This document shows, piece by piece, positions 9,740-18,028 of a stretch of 35,841 nt of DNA. Source of the DNA: Bacteroidales bacterium. GTDB taxonomy: Bacteria > Bacteroidota > Bacteroidia > Bacteroidales > F082. The position numbers were made by a program, and so were the translations under genes. Each line of letters begins with the position of its first letter. Within the stretch, counting starts at the first letter, position 1. Location of the stretch: the NCBI GenBank assembly GCA_017439405.1, contig JAFSJF010000158.1:1-35841 (forward strand), given 5' to 3'. The notes below the pieces were generated by a model. It was not told where the DNA came from. It saw nothing but the letters and a program-made list of their open reading frames with translations, and searched no databases.

Positions 9740-9903
9740 GAAGAAATTAGGCAAGCTGCTACACAAGATATTACACAAGCTACAACCCAAGTTAATGTGA
9801 TAGATAATCAAGATGTTGATAAAATGCCACCCAAGTTACCACCTATACTACCATCCAAGTTGCTACACAAGTTAAAATACTGATTATTAGTATTGGAGAT
9901 TAG
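9740..9903 (+). pseudogene. Decayed tail of a TQV-repeat protein / degenerate 12-nt repeat
   Basis: The stretch holds degenerate 12-nt units of the type AAGTTGCTACAC. Read at 9740-9799 they give QAATQDITQATTQV; after a frame change the units at 9826-9903 give ATQVTTYTTIQVATQV and then KILIISIGD and a TAG. Tandem TQV/TPQV repeats are, from my family knowledge, typical of the C-terminal part of Bacteroidota Fic and AlbA_2/ATP-binding regulatory proteins, just before a winged-helix domain. No intact frame or start codon exists, so this looks like a gene remnant between the helicase and the protease genes. It could also be a non-coding 12-nt repeat that happens to read this way. Confidence 0.5.
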
Positions 9904-9976
9904 ATGTTGACATTTGACCGAAATAGGCAAGGAACTATTGAAATTGTTGCAATCACGATTATAAAATATCAATACC

Positions 9977-12900
9977 ATGAAAATCAAACATTTATTTCTT
10001 TCAATTCTTCTGCTGGGCGCGTTCAGCTTGACCGCCCAGGAGGAAGCCAAAATGTTGCGCTTCCCCACCATCCACGACTCGGACGTGGTGTTCAGCTATG
10101 GCGGAGACCTCTATTCCGTCGACATCAAGGGCGGTATCGCCCACAAAATCACCAACGACGCCAACGGCTACGAGATGTTCGCCCGTTTCTCGCCCGACGG
10201 CAAACATCTGGCTTTCACCGCGCAATATGATGGCAACACAGAGGTCTATGTGATGCCTTATCCCGAATGCGGAACGCCGATGCGCCTCACTTACACGCCG
10301 ACTCTTGGCCGCGACGACATCAGCGACCGCATGGGACCGAACAACATCGTCATGGCGTGGAAGGACAACGAGAACATCGTCTTCCGCTCGCGCAAGGAGA
10401 GTTGGGACGACTTCGTGGGCCAGCTCTTCATCGCCAACATCAACGGCGGCTTGGCCGAGCAACTGCCCCTGTCCGAAGGCGGCTGGATCTCGTATTCGCC
10501 CGACGGCAAGCAGATTGCCTACAACCGCGTGATGCGCGAGTTCCGCACGTGGAAATACTATCGTGGCGGCATGGCCGACGACGTGTGGATCTACGACTTC
10601 AAGTCGAAGAAGATCGAGAACATCACCAACAACAACGCGCAGGACATCTTCCCGATGTGGGTCGGCAACAAGGTCTATTTCTGCTCCGACCGCGACCGCA
10701 CGATGAACCTGTTCTGCTACGACACCAAGACCAAGCAGACCACCAAGGTGACGGACTACACCTATTATGACATCAAGTGGCCCTCGCTTGGCGACAAGGA
10801 CATCGTCTATGAAAACGGCGGCCAGCTGTTCCGCTACAACCTCGCCGACGGCAAAGTCTATCCCATCCCCGTTCAGATGGCCAACGACAACAAGACCGTG
10901 CGCGACAAGTACGTGGATGCCAGCAAGTTCATCAACACGAGCACGATTTCTCCCGATGGCAAGCGCGTGGCTTTTGGCGCCCGTGGCGACGTGTGGACGG
11001 TGCCGGTCAAGTCGGGCATCACGAGGAATCTGACCCAAAGCGACAACGCCCACGACCGCAACGTGGCTTGGTCGCCCGACGGCAAATACATCGCCTACAT
11101 CAGCGACCGCACGGGCGAGGATGAACTCTATATCCAAGCCCAGGACGGCAAGGAAGAAGCCATCCAACTGACCAAGGACTCCGACACCTATAAATATGGT
11201 CCCACTTGGTCGCCCGACAGCAAACGCATCTTGTGGTACGACAAGATGAACCGCATCAACATGGTCGATGTGGCCTCGAAGAAGGTCACCGTGGTGGCAC
11301 AGAGCAAGGCCGGCGAAATGGGCGACTTCGCATGGTCGGCGGACAGCCGCTGGATTGCCTACACGATGCCGAGCACGTTCTCAGTGAGCCAAATCCACAT
11401 CTATAACATTGAATCGGGCAAGGACGAAACTGTCACCGATGGCTGGTACAATGCCTCTTCGCCAGCCTTCGACAAGAACGGCAAATATCTGTATTTCACT
11501 TCCGAGCGTGATTTTCGCCCGACCTACGGCTGGCTCGAATGGAACCATGTCTATACCGATATAAGCAAGGTCTATCTGCTTACTTTGCAGAAAGATACGC
11601 CTTCGCCGTTCCTTACGGAAAATGATGAGGTGAAGACGGAGAAAGGCGATGCCAAGGCCGAACCCCAAGACGAGCCTCAAGGCAAGAAGGAAGGGCCTAA
11701 AGGCGGCAAGCCCGATGGAAAGCCCGAAGGCAAAAAAGAGGCCAAGGAGGTGAAGATTGACTTCGAGGGCATTGCAAATAGGGTAGTGGCCTTGCCCGTC
11801 AATGCGGGTAGATATTGGAACCTGACGGGTGTAGAGGACGGGTTGTATTTTGTGGCAGCGGGTCGCAATGGCGGCGGTCTCAACTACTTCGATGCCAAGT
11901 CGAAGAAGGTGACGGCCATCGGAGGCTTCGGCTACGAACTCTCTGCCGACGGCACCAAGATGCTCATGCGCGAAGGCGCGGGCTACAAGGTGGTCAATGC
12001 GCCCAAAGGTCCGATGCCGGGCGGCGGCAAACCGGGTGAAGGCGGCAAAGGCGATGAAGTCATCGACCTCTCCAACATGAAGAAATGGGTCGACCTGCGC
12101 ACGGAGTGGACGCAAATCTACAACGAGGCGTGGCGCCAGATGCGCGACTTCTTCTATGCGCCCAACATGCACGGCGTGGACTGGCCTGCGATGAAGGAGA
12201 AATACGGCAAGTTGTTGCCCTACTGCGCCGACCGCAACGACGTGAACTACCTCATCGGCGAGCTGATTGGTGAAATCAACATCGGCCACGCCTACGTGGG
12301 CGACGGCGACCGCGTGAAGCCCGAGCGCATCCCGATGGGTATGCTCGGCTGCCGCATCCACCGCGACAAGTCGGGTTACTACCAAATCGACAAGATTCTG
12401 AAAGGCGAAAACTGGAACGAGAAGACCCGCTCGCCGCTGACCGAAGTGGGGGTGAACGCCAAAGAGGGCGACTACATCATCGCCATCGACGGGCAGAGCA
12501 CCAAGGACATGAACGACATGTATCGCGCCCTGATTGGCAAGGCCGACAAGGCCTTGCTGCTCACTTTGAATAACAAGGCTTCGGAAAGTGGCGCCCGAGA
12601 AGTGGTGGTGAAGCCCATTGCCGACGAGACTGGTTTGTACTATTACAACTGGGTGCAAGGCAACGTCGAGAAGGTGAGCAAGGCCACCAACGGACAGGTG
12701 GGTTACATCCACATTCCCGACATGGGTGTTGAGGGCTTGAACGAATTTGCCAAATATTTCTATCCACAACTCGACAAGAAAGCCCTCATCATCGACGACC
12801 GTGGCAACGGTGGCGGCAATGTCAGCCCGATGATTGTGGAGCGCCTGCGCCGCGAGCTTTCGATGTACGACATGATGCGCAACAACGAGCCGGAGACCAA

Positions 12901-13294
12901 GCCCACACGCATGATGCTCGGTCCCAAGGTGCTGCTGTTCAACAAATACTCCGCTTCCGACGGCGACCTGTTCCCCTACCAGTTCAAGAAGCACAAGATT
13001 GGTACTACTATCGGTATGCGCTCGTGGGGCGGCGTGGTCGGCATCCGTGGCAGCCTGCCTTTCATCGATGGTGGCTCGCTGACCCGTCCCGAGTTCGCAC
13101 CCTTCGACGAAAACGGCAACTGGGTCATCGAAGGCTATGGCGTAGACCCTGACATCGTCATCGACAACGACCCCGCCCGCGAGTTCGAGGGCGTCGACGA
13201 CCAGCTGAACAAGGCCATCGAGGTCATTCTCGAACAGATGAAAGACTATCCCGACATTCCAGCGATTCCCGCTTGGCCGGATAAGACGAAGTAA
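9977..13294 (+). CDS. Tricorn-like S41 family protease, exported
   Basis: 1105 residues. A signal peptide (about residues 1-21, MKIKHLFLSILLLGAFSLTA then QEE) sends it out of the cytoplasm. Residues ~25-560 form beta-propellers with repeated WSPDGK/FSPDGK/PDGKRVAF (PD40/TolB-like) blades; a Lys/Gly/Pro-rich low-complexity linker follows (~555-590). A core domain has NIGHAYVGDGD (H771), then a PDZ-like domain (~800-880), and a C-terminal S41/tricorn catalytic domain with IIDDRGNGGGN and the nucleophile Ser994 in YSASDGD, then SWGGVVGIRG and VIEGYGVDPD, which fits the tricorn Glu. Family role: degradation of peptides into short oligopeptides. The residue before H771 is Gly where archaeal tricorn has Ser. 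A bidirectional terminator follows at 13311-13348; the gene is convergent with pepD, another peptide-degrading enzyme. Confidence 0.92.
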   Translation: MKIKHLFLSILLLGAFSLTAQEEAKMLRFPTIHDSDVVFSYGGDLYSVDIKGGIAHKITNDANGYEMFARFSPDGKHLAFTAQYDGNTEVYVMPYPECGTPMRLTYTPTLGRDDISDRMGPNNIVMAWKDNENIVFRSRKESWDDFVGQLFIANINGGLAEQLPLSEGGWISYSPDGKQIAYNRVMREFRTWKYYRGGMADDVWIYDFKSKKIENITNNNAQDIFPMWVGNKVYFCSDRDRTMNLFCYDTKTKQTTKVTDYTYYDIKWPSLGDKDIVYENGGQLFRYNLADGKVYPIPVQMANDNKTVRDKYVDASKFINTSTISPDGKRVAFGARGDVWTVPVKSGITRNLTQSDNAHDRNVAWSPDGKYIAYISDRTGEDELYIQAQDGKEEAIQLTKDSDTYKYGPTWSPDSKRILWYDKMNRINMVDVASKKVTVVAQSKAGEMGDFAWSADSRWIAYTMPSTFSVSQIHIYNIESGKDETVTDGWYNASSPAFDKNGKYLYFTSERDFRPTYGWLEWNHVYTDISKVYLLTLQKDTPSPFLTENDEVKTEKGDAKAEPQDEPQGKKEGPKGGKPDGKPEGKKEAKEVKIDFEGIANRVVALPVNAGRYWNLTGVEDGLYFVAAGRNGGGLNYFDAKSKKVTAIGGFGYELSADGTKMLMREGAGYKVVNAPKGPMPGGGKPGEGGKGDEVIDLSNMKKWVDLRTEWTQIYNEAWRQMRDFFYAPNMHGVDWPAMKEKYGKLLPYCADRNDVNYLIGELIGEINIGHAYVGDGDRVKPERIPMGMLGCRIHRDKSGYYQIDKILKGENWNEKTRSPLTEVGVNAKEGDYIIAIDGQSTKDMNDMYRALIGKADKALLLTLNNKASESGAREVVVKPIADETGLYYYNWVQGNVEKVSKATNGQVGYIHIPDMGVEGLNEFAKYFYPQLDKKALIIDDRGNGGGNVSPMIVERLRRELSMYDMMRNNEPETKPTRMMLGPKVLLFNKYSASDGDLFPYQFKKHKIGTTIGMRSWGGVVGIRGSLPFIDGGSLTRPEFAPFDENGNWVIEGYGVDPDIVIDNDPAREFEGVDDQLNKAIEVILEQMKDYPDIPAIPAWPDKTK

Positions 13295-13310
13295 AGAATG
13301 ACGAGAGTTG

Positions 13311-13348
13311 AAAAAACGGCTGTTCCCAATACGGAGACAGCCGTTTTT
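13311..13348. terminator. Bidirectional hairpin terminator
   Basis: A perfect 12-bp stem, AAAAACGGCTGT (13312-13323) with ACAGCCGTTTTT (13337-13348), around a 13-nt loop. The A-run on one side and T-run on the other make it a symmetrical intrinsic terminator for the protease gene and for convergent pepD. Confidence 0.85.
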
Positions 13349-13395
13349 GAATTAACTGCATTGGATGTGACACATATCTTGATGGAGGCCTTGGT

Positions 13396-14859
13396 TTACT
13401 TCTTCGGCGCGTTCTTCAGGATGTCGCACATGAAGTCCCAGAACATCTGCACGGTGGCGATTTCGCAACGTTCGTCGGGCGAGTGAACGCCGCGCAGCGT
13501 GGGGCCGAAGCTGATCATGTCCATGCCCGGAATCTTGTCGCCGATAAGGCCACATTCCAGTCCAGCGTGGATGGCACGCACCTTCGGGTCTTTCTTGAAG
13601 CGCTTCTTGTAGCAGTTCACGGCGATGTCCAAGATGGCGCTGTTGGGGTTGGGTGCCCAGCCCGGATAGCCGTCGGTGTGTTCCACGTCGGCGTCGGCGA
13701 GGCTCCACACGCCCTCCACCATGTTGGCGATGTCTTGCTTCGACGACTCGATGCTGCTGCGCTGCGAGGTCTGGATGAAGAAATAGCCTTCCTTCTTCTT
13801 GCACGAGGCAAGGTTGGTCGAGGTCTCCACGAAGTTCGGGATGGTCTGCGACATGGCGATTACGCCGTGGGGGCAGGCATAGAGGCCGTTCAGCAGGTTG
13901 AATTGCGACATCTCGTCGATGACCACGTCGGGTTGCACCTCGGCCACTTCTGCCGTGACTTTCAGCGTGGGTTCGGTCACTTGGTATTCTTGCTTGAAGT
14001 GCTTTTCCATGTCGGCTACATAGTGCAGGAAGTCGCCAACGCTCTCGTTGGGAATGAAGGCCACTGCCGTGGCTTCGCGGGCGATGGCGTTGCGCAGGTT
14101 GCCGCCTTGGAAGTCGTAGAGTTGGAGGTCGAACCATGTCGTGGCTTGCCACAGGATGCGGGTCAGCAGCTTGTTGGCGTTGGCCAAGTTCTTGTTGATG
14201 TCATCGCCGCTGTGGCCGCCTTTCAGGCCGCTCACGGTGATGCGGTAGGCCGTGGCCTCTTCCGGGGCAGGCTCCAGTTCGTACCACACCTTAATAATAG
14301 TGTCCATGCCGCCGGCGCAGCCGATGAAGATCTCGCCTTCGTCTTCGCTGTCTAAGTTGAGCAGGATGCGGCCGCTGAAGTCCTTTGGGTCGAGTTTCAT
14401 GGCACCCGTGAGGCCCGTCTCTTCATCGACGGTGAAGATGCACTCCAGCGGACCGTGTTCCACAGTCGGGTCGGCGATGACGGCCAAGGCCGCAGCCACG
14501 CCGATGCCGTCGTCGGCGCCGAGGGTGGTGCCGTTGGCATGCAGCCACTCGCCCTTGATGACGGGCTCGATGGGGTCTTTCTCGAAGTCGTGCTTCTTGT
14601 CGCTGTTCTTCTCGCACACCATGTCCATGTGGGCTTGCAGGATGACCGTCTGGCGGTCTTCCATGCCCTTGGTGGCCGGCACACTCATGATGATGTTGCC
14701 GCACTCTTCCTTGACATAGCTGATTTTATGGTCTTTTGCCCATTGTTCGAGGTAGGCCACCATTTTGGCTTCCTTCTTCGACGGACGCGGCACACCAAGG
14801 ATGCCGTTGAACTCTTTCCAAATGCCCGCAGGCTGGAGTTTTGTGATGTCGTTGCTCAT
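13396..14859 (-). CDS. pepD: Aminoacyl-histidine dipeptidase (M20, PepD)
   Basis: 487 residues, full length for bacterial PepD (peptidase family M20C), a cytosolic di-zinc enzyme cleaving Xaa-His and other dipeptides. Metal-binding motifs are visible: H77 and D79 in LQAHMDMVCEK, the bridging Asp in GADDGIG (114-120), the catalytic Glu in DEETGLTGA (145-153), and a C-terminal GVHSPDER segment with the last His ligand. The lid/dimerisation domain lies between. Start is ATG at 14859 (MSNDITKLQPAGIW), which aligns with the usual family start. It is convergent with the tricorn-like protease gene; the upstream region is filled with short repeats. Confidence 0.96.
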   Translation of the reverse strand: MSNDITKLQPAGIWKEFNGILGVPRPSKKEAKMVAYLEQWAKDHKISYVKEECGNIIMSVPATKGMEDRQTVILQAHMDMVCEKNSDKKHDFEKDPIEPVIKGEWLHANGTTLGADDGIGVAAALAVIADPTVEHGPLECIFTVDEETGLTGAMKLDPKDFSGRILLNLDSEDEGEIFIGCAGGMDTIIKVWYELEPAPEEATAYRITVSGLKGGHSGDDINKNLANANKLLTRILWQATTWFDLQLYDFQGGNLRNAIAREATAVAFIPNESVGDFLHYVADMEKHFKQEYQVTEPTLKVTAEVAEVQPDVVIDEMSQFNLLNGLYACPHGVIAMSQTIPNFVETSTNLASCKKKEGYFFIQTSQRSSIESSKQDIANMVEGVWSLADADVEHTDGYPGWAPNPNSAILDIAVNCYKKRFKKDPKVRAIHAGLECGLIGDKIPGMDMISFGPTLRGVHSPDERCEIATVQMFWDFMCDILKNAPKK

Positions 14860-14866
14860 TTGTTTA

Positions 14867-14934
14867 AGTGTTTATTGTTGAACTGTTTAATTGTTGGTAT
14901 TTCAAGATTTCAAATTTCAGATTTCAAGATTTTT
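14867..14934. repeat. Short near-heptad repeats upstream of pepD
   Basis: Two short runs: GTTTAAGT/GTTTATT/GTTGAACT/GTTTAATT-type units (about 14870-14898), then ATTTCAAG, ATTTCAA, ATTTCAG, ATTTCAAG (14899-14928). Period is 7-8 nt. They lie in the pepD leader on the minus strand. No gene is seen here. Confidence 0.6.
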
Positions 14935-14951
14935 ATTGGCTTGTTTTGCTT

Positions 14952-15021
14952 TTGGCTTTTAGCCGTTAGCTATTAGCTTGTCAGCAATCGAGCTAACAGC
15001 TACTGGTTAATAGCTAACTGC
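14952..15021. repeat. Ten in-phase 7-nt units with internal inverted symmetry
   Basis: The stretch divides exactly into ten heptamers, starting TTGGCTT, TTAGCCG, TTAGCTA, TTAGCTT and ending TACTGGT, TAATAGC, TAACTGC. The left and right halves are inverted relative to each other: GTTAGCTATTA (14965-14975) is the perfect reverse complement of TAATAGCTAAC (15008-15018). Confidence 0.7.
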
Positions 15022-15063
15022 CTCTATATTCCGCATTGACTTCGTCGAATCTTCGATTTCATC

Positions 15064-15140
15064 ATTTCACATTCTACATTCAGGATTCTACATTCAGCAT
15101 TCTACATTCTACATTCTACATTCTACATTCAGCATTCTTA
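15064..15140. repeat. Heptanucleotide array ATTCTAC/ATTCAGC, eleven units
   Basis: Eleven strictly in-phase 7-nt units: ATTTCAC, ATTCTAC, ATTCAGG, ATTCTAC, ATTCAGC, four ATTCTAC, ATTCAGC, ATTCTTA. The last unit contains the stop codon of the ATPase-nuclease gene (TAA on the minus strand, 15140-15138), so the array starts exactly at the end of that gene. Confidence 0.85.
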
Positions 15141-16454
15141 AAGGTCTTCCAAAGAAAGCACGCCCCAACAGATCTTCATTCCGTGCAGTTCGGCGCAGTT
15201 TTGTTGGAGAACGGCTATCTTGTCTTTCAATGCCTTTTCATCGTAACGCTGGCGGTCGCGTTTTATTTCATAGATTTCGGCTACGCCATCAATTTCGTTG
15301 ACAGCGATGAGGTCGATTTCATTCTGGCCTTTGCGGTCCCAAAACCTCCCGATGCGGGTAAAGTAGCCCTTCTCGCGGAATTTCTGCTCAAAGTAATGCT
15401 CAAGTGCGAAGCCCGAATAAGTGTCGAAATCGCGCTTGATGATCCGATCCAACTGGCCGAGCGCATTGTTGGCCACAAAGCCCTGGTATTTGTAAAAGAA
15501 GCGGAACCATAAGTCCAAGAACCTGTCTTTCAGTGCGTAACGTACTTTCTTCTCGTTCTCCTTGGCAAATATGGGTAGTTTCTTTTCAATCAAGTTGTAA
15601 TAATTCTCCAACCTGACGAGATAACTTCCGATATTGTCGGATCCTAATTGGGCTTCAAGTTCGCCACGGGTCAATTGTCCGCCGGCAAGGCAAGTGAGGA
15701 TGGAGAAATGCATTGCGTAGTCGCTGCCAAACTCCTCGATGAGGATGTTCTTGCCTTCATTAATAAAAGGTGAATTGGCCTCGGTCAAATAGGATAATAT
15801 ACTGTCTTTGTGTGTCTTGCCATTGTCCATGAGCAAGGCGACGTACCACGGCACGCCGCCTGTGACTGCGAATAGCGTGAGCAGGTCGTCGGGAGTGTAA
15901 TCGGGGTTGTGGTCGGCGAGAATCTGTTTTAGCACATCGGTCGTGAAAGGTTGGAGGTGAAGTCGTTGGTTGGCGCGTCCGAAAAGCGGCTCTTTGGCAT
16001 CCTCGAAAATGCGTTTCATCAATGAAAAAACAGAACCGCTGATAATCAGGTTCATCCGACTTGTCCGTTTATGCAAGTCCCAATCACGCTGCATGTCGCT
16101 GAATATTGCGGGGTTGACCCTTTGGAACTCCTGAAACTCATCGATGACCAAGGTGAGCGGATGTGTTTCGGCATAAACAAGAAGATAACGGAAAAGCTCC
16201 GAAAACGAAGTCGGCCAACCGATAGGGATGCCCAACCGTTCCTCGGCCTCGCGCACAAAATCCTGACAGAGAAGGGCTTCCGTCTTGCGGGCTACAAAGA
16301 AATACAATAGCGTTTCATCGTTGCATCGTCGAGCCAATTCTGTCTTCCCGATGCGTCGCCGACCCATCAAAACGGTCATCTGCGCCTCGTTCCGACTGCG
16401 CTCCAAAACCTTTTGCAAGGTCTCTAACTCGTTGATTCTGTCGTAGAAAAGCAT
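15138..16454 (-). CDS. ATPase with C-terminal DUF234 nuclease-like domain
   Basis: 438 residues, one complete protein of the archaeal-ATPase (ATPase_2, STAND-related) plus DUF234 type. Walker A is GRRRIGKT (31-38), Walker B LVIDEFQEF (D105, E106), followed by LIISGS (sensor-like) and a TGGVPWY segment typical of the family. The middle has winged-helix-like residues (~245-310). The C-terminus carries E379-I-D381 ... E396-I-K398, matching a PD-(D/E)XK-like nuclease core. The family is widespread in Bacteroidota and archaea; its function is not established, and roles in defence or mobile DNA are only guesses. It stands alone: a 7-nt repeat array starts at its stop codon, and two tandem 14-bp palindromes lie 15 bp before its ATG. 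Confidence 0.85.
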   Translation of the reverse strand: MLFYDRINELETLQKVLERSRNEAQMTVLMGRRRIGKTELARRCNDETLLYFFVARKTEALLCQDFVREAEERLGIPIGWPTSFSELFRYLLVYAETHPLTLVIDEFQEFQRVNPAIFSDMQRDWDLHKRTSRMNLIISGSVFSLMKRIFEDAKEPLFGRANQRLHLQPFTTDVLKQILADHNPDYTPDDLLTLFAVTGGVPWYVALLMDNGKTHKDSILSYLTEANSPFINEGKNILIEEFGSDYAMHFSILTCLAGGQLTRGELEAQLGSDNIGSYLVRLENYYNLIEKKLPIFAKENEKKVRYALKDRFLDLWFRFFYKYQGFVANNALGQLDRIIKRDFDTYSGFALEHYFEQKFREKGYFTRIGRFWDRKGQNEIDLIAVNEIDGVAEIYEIKRDRQRYDEKALKDKIAVLQQNCAELHGMKICWGVLSLEDL

Positions 16455-16469
16455 CCCATTTCAATTATA

Positions 16470-16498
16470 GTATTCTAAAATACCGTATTTTCAAATAC
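16470..16498 (-). promoter_or_regulatory. Tandem 14-bp palindromes at the ATPase-nuclease promoter
   Basis: GTATTCTAAAATAC (16470-16483) and GTATTTTCAAATAC (16485-16498) are two copies of one palindromic site, matching at 12 of 14 positions and separated by a single C. The ATG is at 16454. A weak -7-like TATAATTG lies at 16469-16462 on the minus strand, so a protein bound here would cover the promoter. This layout suggests a dimeric repressor site in two copies. The regulator is unknown; no adjacent gene encodes one. Confidence 0.6.
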
Positions 16499-16549
16499 TA
16501 TTTTCAATGTGCAAAGAAACGCGATTTTTTTGGAACTTGCAAGCCAAAA

Positions 16550-17197
16550 TCAGGAATTTTTCATCAAGCTTATCGTTTCCATCGGATCCTCCGACTTAAA
16601 CACCGCATTGCCCGCCACTAATACATCCGCCCCAGCCTCAAACAAAGCCTTGGCATTCTTTGTGTTCACGCCACCATCCACCTCGATGAGCGCAGTGGTG
16701 TTTTGCGCGGCAATCATTGAACGCAACTTGCGCACTTTTTCGTATGTGCGCTCGATGAATTTTTGCCCGCCAAAGCCCGGGTTGACCGACATGAGGAGCA
16801 CCACGTCCAAGTCGCCGAGGATGTCTTCCAAGACGGCCACAGGCGTATGAGGGTTAAGCACCACGCCAGCATGGATGCCTAATGCTTTAATCTGCTGCAC
16901 GGCACGGTGTATATGGGTGCAGGCCTCGTAGTGGAAAGTGATGATGTCGGCGCCCGCCTTGGCGAAGGCCTCGAAGTATTTCTCCGGCTCCACAATCATC
17001 AGGTGGACGTCCAAGGGCTTCTGTGCTTTCTTCTTAATCGCCTGAACGACAGGGATTCCGAAGGAGATGTTGGGTACGAAGCGTCCGTCCATCACGTCGC
17101 AGTGCAGCCAGTCGGCCTCGCTGCGGTTGAGCATTTCGATGTCGTGTTCCAGGTTGAGGAAGTCGGCGGATAATAGGGAAGGGGCGATTAATTTCAT
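16550..17197 (-). CDS. rpe: Ribulose-phosphate 3-epimerase
   Basis: 215 residues, full length for Rpe, which interconverts ribulose 5-phosphate and xylulose 5-phosphate in the pentose phosphate pathway. A TIM barrel with the expected metal and catalytic residues: S8 in APSLLSADF, H32, D34 and D37 in HCDVMDG, H65 in DVHLMI, the phosphate loop NPGFGGQ (139-145), and D174 in EVDGG. Start is ATG at 17197 (MKLIAPSLLSADF). It follows the glycosyltransferase-like membrane gene by 46 bp on the same strand and may share its transcript. Confidence 0.97.
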   Translation of the reverse strand: MKLIAPSLLSADFLNLEHDIEMLNRSEADWLHCDVMDGRFVPNISFGIPVVQAIKKKAQKPLDVHLMIVEPEKYFEAFAKAGADIITFHYEACTHIHRAVQQIKALGIHAGVVLNPHTPVAVLEDILGDLDVVLLMSVNPGFGGQKFIERTYEKVRKLRSMIAAQNTTALIEVDGGVNTKNAKALFEAGADVLVAGNAVFKSEDPMETISLMKNS

Positions 17198-17243
17198 GGT
17201 TTTCAGTTGTCAGGTTGTTACAATGTAAGCCTAATTGGTTAAA

Positions 17244-17918
17244 TTATAACACGATGTATTTCAGTGGATTGACATGAAGCGCACACAAAAACAGGCTTAT
17301 TGCGATGATGGAAATGGCTGCCCCCAAGAGGGTTATCAAGGCTCCCTTGAAGTTGCGTTCCAAGCACAGGATCAGCAGGATGCAGAACACGATGAAAATG
17401 CTTTCGTACCAGAAGCAAACGCCTAAGCCGAGCATGAGACCGGCGATGAGGAACGATGTGCGGTGGACATTCTCAGTGCGATTGCTCTTGCGAAGGATTT
17501 CCTGCCGCAGAACCACATTGGCTCCATAAAGCACGAAAGGCAGTCCCAAAAACGCGCTTGCATTCTCGATGATACCAAAAGAGGGCATGGTGCAACTGAA
17601 GGCCGGAATGAGAGCCAGAAGCCAGGCTGTATGCTTGTTCGAGGCAAGGTCGAAGATTCGGTAAACCATTGATATCGTGAATAATGAGACGGTTGCATAA
17701 AGGGCGCGGCTGAGAAGCATCATGCCTTGTGTCTGCCCGATGCCGAAAACATCCTTGATTTTTTCAAGGATACCGATGAAAAGGGTGGGGTGCTGCAGTT
17801 CGCCTTTGGATCCGAAGCCGGGGACGAAGATGACCACGATGACGCGCACCGTAATGGCGATGAGCATTAGCGTGGTGAAAGGGTGTCTTTCCTTGAATTG
17901 TTTAATCTGCTGAAACAT
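17244..17918 (-). CDS. Membrane protein resembling a shortened GT39/ArnT-like glycosyltransferase
   Basis: 224 residues with about seven transmembrane helices (approx. 14-33, 66-88, 95-115, 117-136, 152-170, 171-188, 191-216). The start (RHPFTTLMLIAITVRVIVVIF, then PGFGSKGE) and the paired helices resemble Bacteroidales GT39/ArnT-like polyprenyl-sugar transferases, which are usually twice as long and have acidic residues (HDD/DE type) in the first periplasmic loop. Here that loop reads GFGSKGELQHP and the protein stops after helix seven. So this may be a truncated, internally deleted or diverged member that lost activity. A -7-like TAATTTTG lies at 17945-17938. The family link is an inference from pattern alone. 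Confidence 0.6.
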   Translation of the reverse strand: MFQQIKQFKERHPFTTLMLIAITVRVIVVIFVPGFGSKGELQHPTLFIGILEKIKDVFGIGQTQGMMLLSRALYATVSLFTISMVYRIFDLASNKHTAWLLALIPAFSCTMPSFGIIENASAFLGLPFVLYGANVVLRQEILRKSNRTENVHRTSFLIAGLMLGLGVCFWYESIFIVFCILLILCLERNFKGALITLLGAAISIIAISLFLCALHVNPLKYIVL

Positions 17919-17937
17919 TTGAGTCTATTTGGGATAG

Positions 17938-17945
17938 CAAAATTA
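17938..17945 (-). promoter_or_regulatory. Putative -7 box for the membrane protein/rpe transcript
   Basis: TAATTTTG on the minus strand, 20 bp upstream of the ATG at 17918, matches TAnnTTTG. No -33 TTG at the expected spacing was found. Confidence 0.4.
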
Positions 17946-17978
17946 CAAAAAACTTGGATTTGAAAAAGAAAATGCCAA

Positions 17979-18012
17979 TAAAAAACCCAACTGCTTGATT
18001 TTCAGTTGGGTT
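17979..18012 (-). terminator. Terminator of the tRNA operon
   Basis: AACCCAACTG (17984-17993) pairs perfectly with CAGTTGGGTT (18003-18012). Read on the minus strand the stem is followed by TTTTTATT, as expected for an intrinsic terminator downstream of the two tRNAs. Confidence 0.85.
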
Positions 18013-18028
18013 ATATTTGGATTATCCG

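Noticed and set aside
10001-11167. 388-codon open frame on the minus strand
   Set aside because: Antisense to the beta-propeller half of the protease gene; low-complexity Val/Asp/His composition and no recognisable motif.
11381-12994. 537-codon open frame on the minus strand
   Set aside because: It lies fully antisense to the tricorn-like protease, is His/Val/Leu-rich without domains, and mirrors the third-position GC bias of the real gene.
13298-13486. Short plus-strand gene after the protease
   Set aside because: It consists of the terminator hairpin and the antisense of the pepD end.
13483-14355. 290-codon plus-strand open frame
   Set aside because: Antisense to pepD, whose metal-binding motifs are intact.
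15064-15140. CRISPR-like array
   Set aside because: Repeats are 7 nt without spacers; no cas genes are present.
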